Origin: Bacillota bacterium
GTDB taxonomy: Bacteria; Bacillota; Clostridia; Christensenellales; Aristaeellaceae
Direction: 5' to 3'
DNA: 5,183 bases
NCBI GenBank assembly: GCA_023415715.1
Contig: JAEZJP010000183.1
Coordinates: 1 to 5,183, forward strand
This document shows, in pieces, positions 4,639 to 5,183 of this stretch. The stretch's first letter is position 1. Each line of letters begins with the position of its first letter. The position numbers and the translations under genes are program-made. A model generated the notes under the pieces. It did not search any database. It was not told where the DNA came from and worked only from the letters and a program-made list of their open reading frames with translations.

Positions 4639-5183
4639 AAGCGTTCGATGGTGTTCTTTCCGTAGGTGAACTGAACGAGTATGTGCGCAGGACATTGGCG
4701 GCGGACCCCATGCTTTCGCATACGCGGCTGAAAGGCGAAATCAGCAACTTCAAGCGCCACACCTCCGGCCACTGGTACTTTTCCCTGAAGGATGACACGG
4801 CGCGCATCAATTGTGTCATGTTCCGCCAGAACAACATTACCGTCCGCCTTGTGCCAAGGGACGGTTTGCATGTGGTTTTGACCGGCAGCGTTAGTTTGTA
4901 CCCCAGGGACGGTGCCTATCAGTTTTACGCCGAGGCCATGAAGGAAGACGGCCTGGGGGACCTGTTCCTGCGCTTCGAGCAATTAAAGGAAAAGCTTCAA
5001 AAGGAAGGGTTGTTTGACGCATCCCGCAAGCGGCCCCTGCCGCTGCTTCCAAACAAAGTCGGCATCGTCACCTCCCGCACCGGCGCGGTGATACGGGACA
5101 TTTGCCATGTATCCTGGCGGCGTCATCCCGGCATGAACCTTGTGCTGTTCCCGGCTCAGGTGCAGGGCGAAGGCGCGGCGGAG
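4635..5183 (+). CDS. xseA: Exodeoxyribonuclease VII large subunit, 5' part only
   Basis: XseA with several copies of XseB forms exonuclease VII, which degrades single-stranded DNA from both ends in repair and recombination. The window holds the first 183 residues of a protein usually about 400-450 long; the frame is open to the edge. The N-terminal OB-fold is visible: LSVGELNEYVRRTL (8-21), LKGEISNFKRHTSGHWYFSLKD (32-53) and VVLTGSVSLYPRDGAYQFYAE (80-100). The catalytic domain then begins with KVGIVTSRTGAVIRDICHV (141-159). Asp155 lines up, from memory, with an Asp reported as essential in the E. coli enzyme. The ATG overlaps the folD TGA, and no clear SD is present, so translation probably depends on coupling. 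xseB would be expected downstream, outside the window. Confidence 0.96.
   Translation, partial: MKAFDGVLSVGELNEYVRRTLAADPMLSHTRLKGEISNFKRHTSGHWYFSLKDDTARINCVMFRQNNITVRLVPRDGLHVVLTGSVSLYPRDGAYQFYAEAMKEDGLGDLFLRFEQLKEKLQKEGLFDASRKRPLPLLPNKVGIVTSRTGAVIRDICHVSWRRHPGMNLVLFPAQVQGEGAAE

Overview
The window looks like chromosomal DNA from a fairly GC-rich member of the Firmicutes/Bacillota, most likely class Clostridia. Three things point that way: an Asp23 - AmaP - DUF2273 cell-envelope cluster, strong AGGAGG-type ribosome binding sites, and a nusB - TsaD-like (M22) - folD - xseA gene order. The genus cannot be named from this sequence. All seven genes are on the + strand, and the last runs off the right edge.

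Layout. Positions 1-260 hold no credible gene. They contain two tandem copies of a ~72-bp GC-rich repeat able to form a hairpin (28-99 and 101-171), a perfect inverted repeat followed by a T-rich stretch (183-211), and a good sigma-A-type promoter (TTGTTA, 17 bp, TATACT with an extended -10) feeding an Asp23/Gls24-family gene at 261-971. An intrinsic-terminator-like hairpin (977-1016) separates it from amaP (1053-2135), the presumed membrane anchor for Asp23. The amaP gene overlaps by 14 bp a small two-helix DUF2273 membrane protein gene (2122-2361). After 32 bp comes a tightly packed housekeeping set: nusB (2394-2825), a diverged TsaD/Kae1-family gene (2822-3772), folD (start chosen at 3778, end 4638) and the 5' part of xseA (4635-5183). 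Two of these junctions are 4-base stop/start overlaps.

How the genes work together. The first three genes form the known Asp23-AmaP-type membrane-associated scaffold linked to alkaline and envelope stress. Asp23 would be soluble, AmaP would tether it, and DUF2273 is a small membrane partner. The last four cover transcription antitermination (NusB), an uncharacterised ATP/metal-binding TsaD paralogue, one-carbon folate metabolism (FolD) and DNA repair (exonuclease VII large subunit). They share an operon rather than an obvious pathway.

Most notable points. (1) Asp23 and AmaP both carry long low-complexity C-terminal tails. The Asp23 tail is strongly acidic with an EA repeat coded by a 6-bp tandem repeat. 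The AmaP tail contains ten consecutive tripeptides of the form x-acid-Arg. (2) The TsaD-like protein keeps the metal-binding HxxxH and the C-terminal Asp but lacks the acidic pair of the N-terminal ETSCDET signature, so it is probably not the tRNA t6A enzyme itself. (3) The upstream tandem repeat shows a compensatory base-pair change between its two copies, which suggests a conserved structure. No wholly new system is evident. The modified Asp23/AmaP pair and the TsaD paralogue are the best leads.
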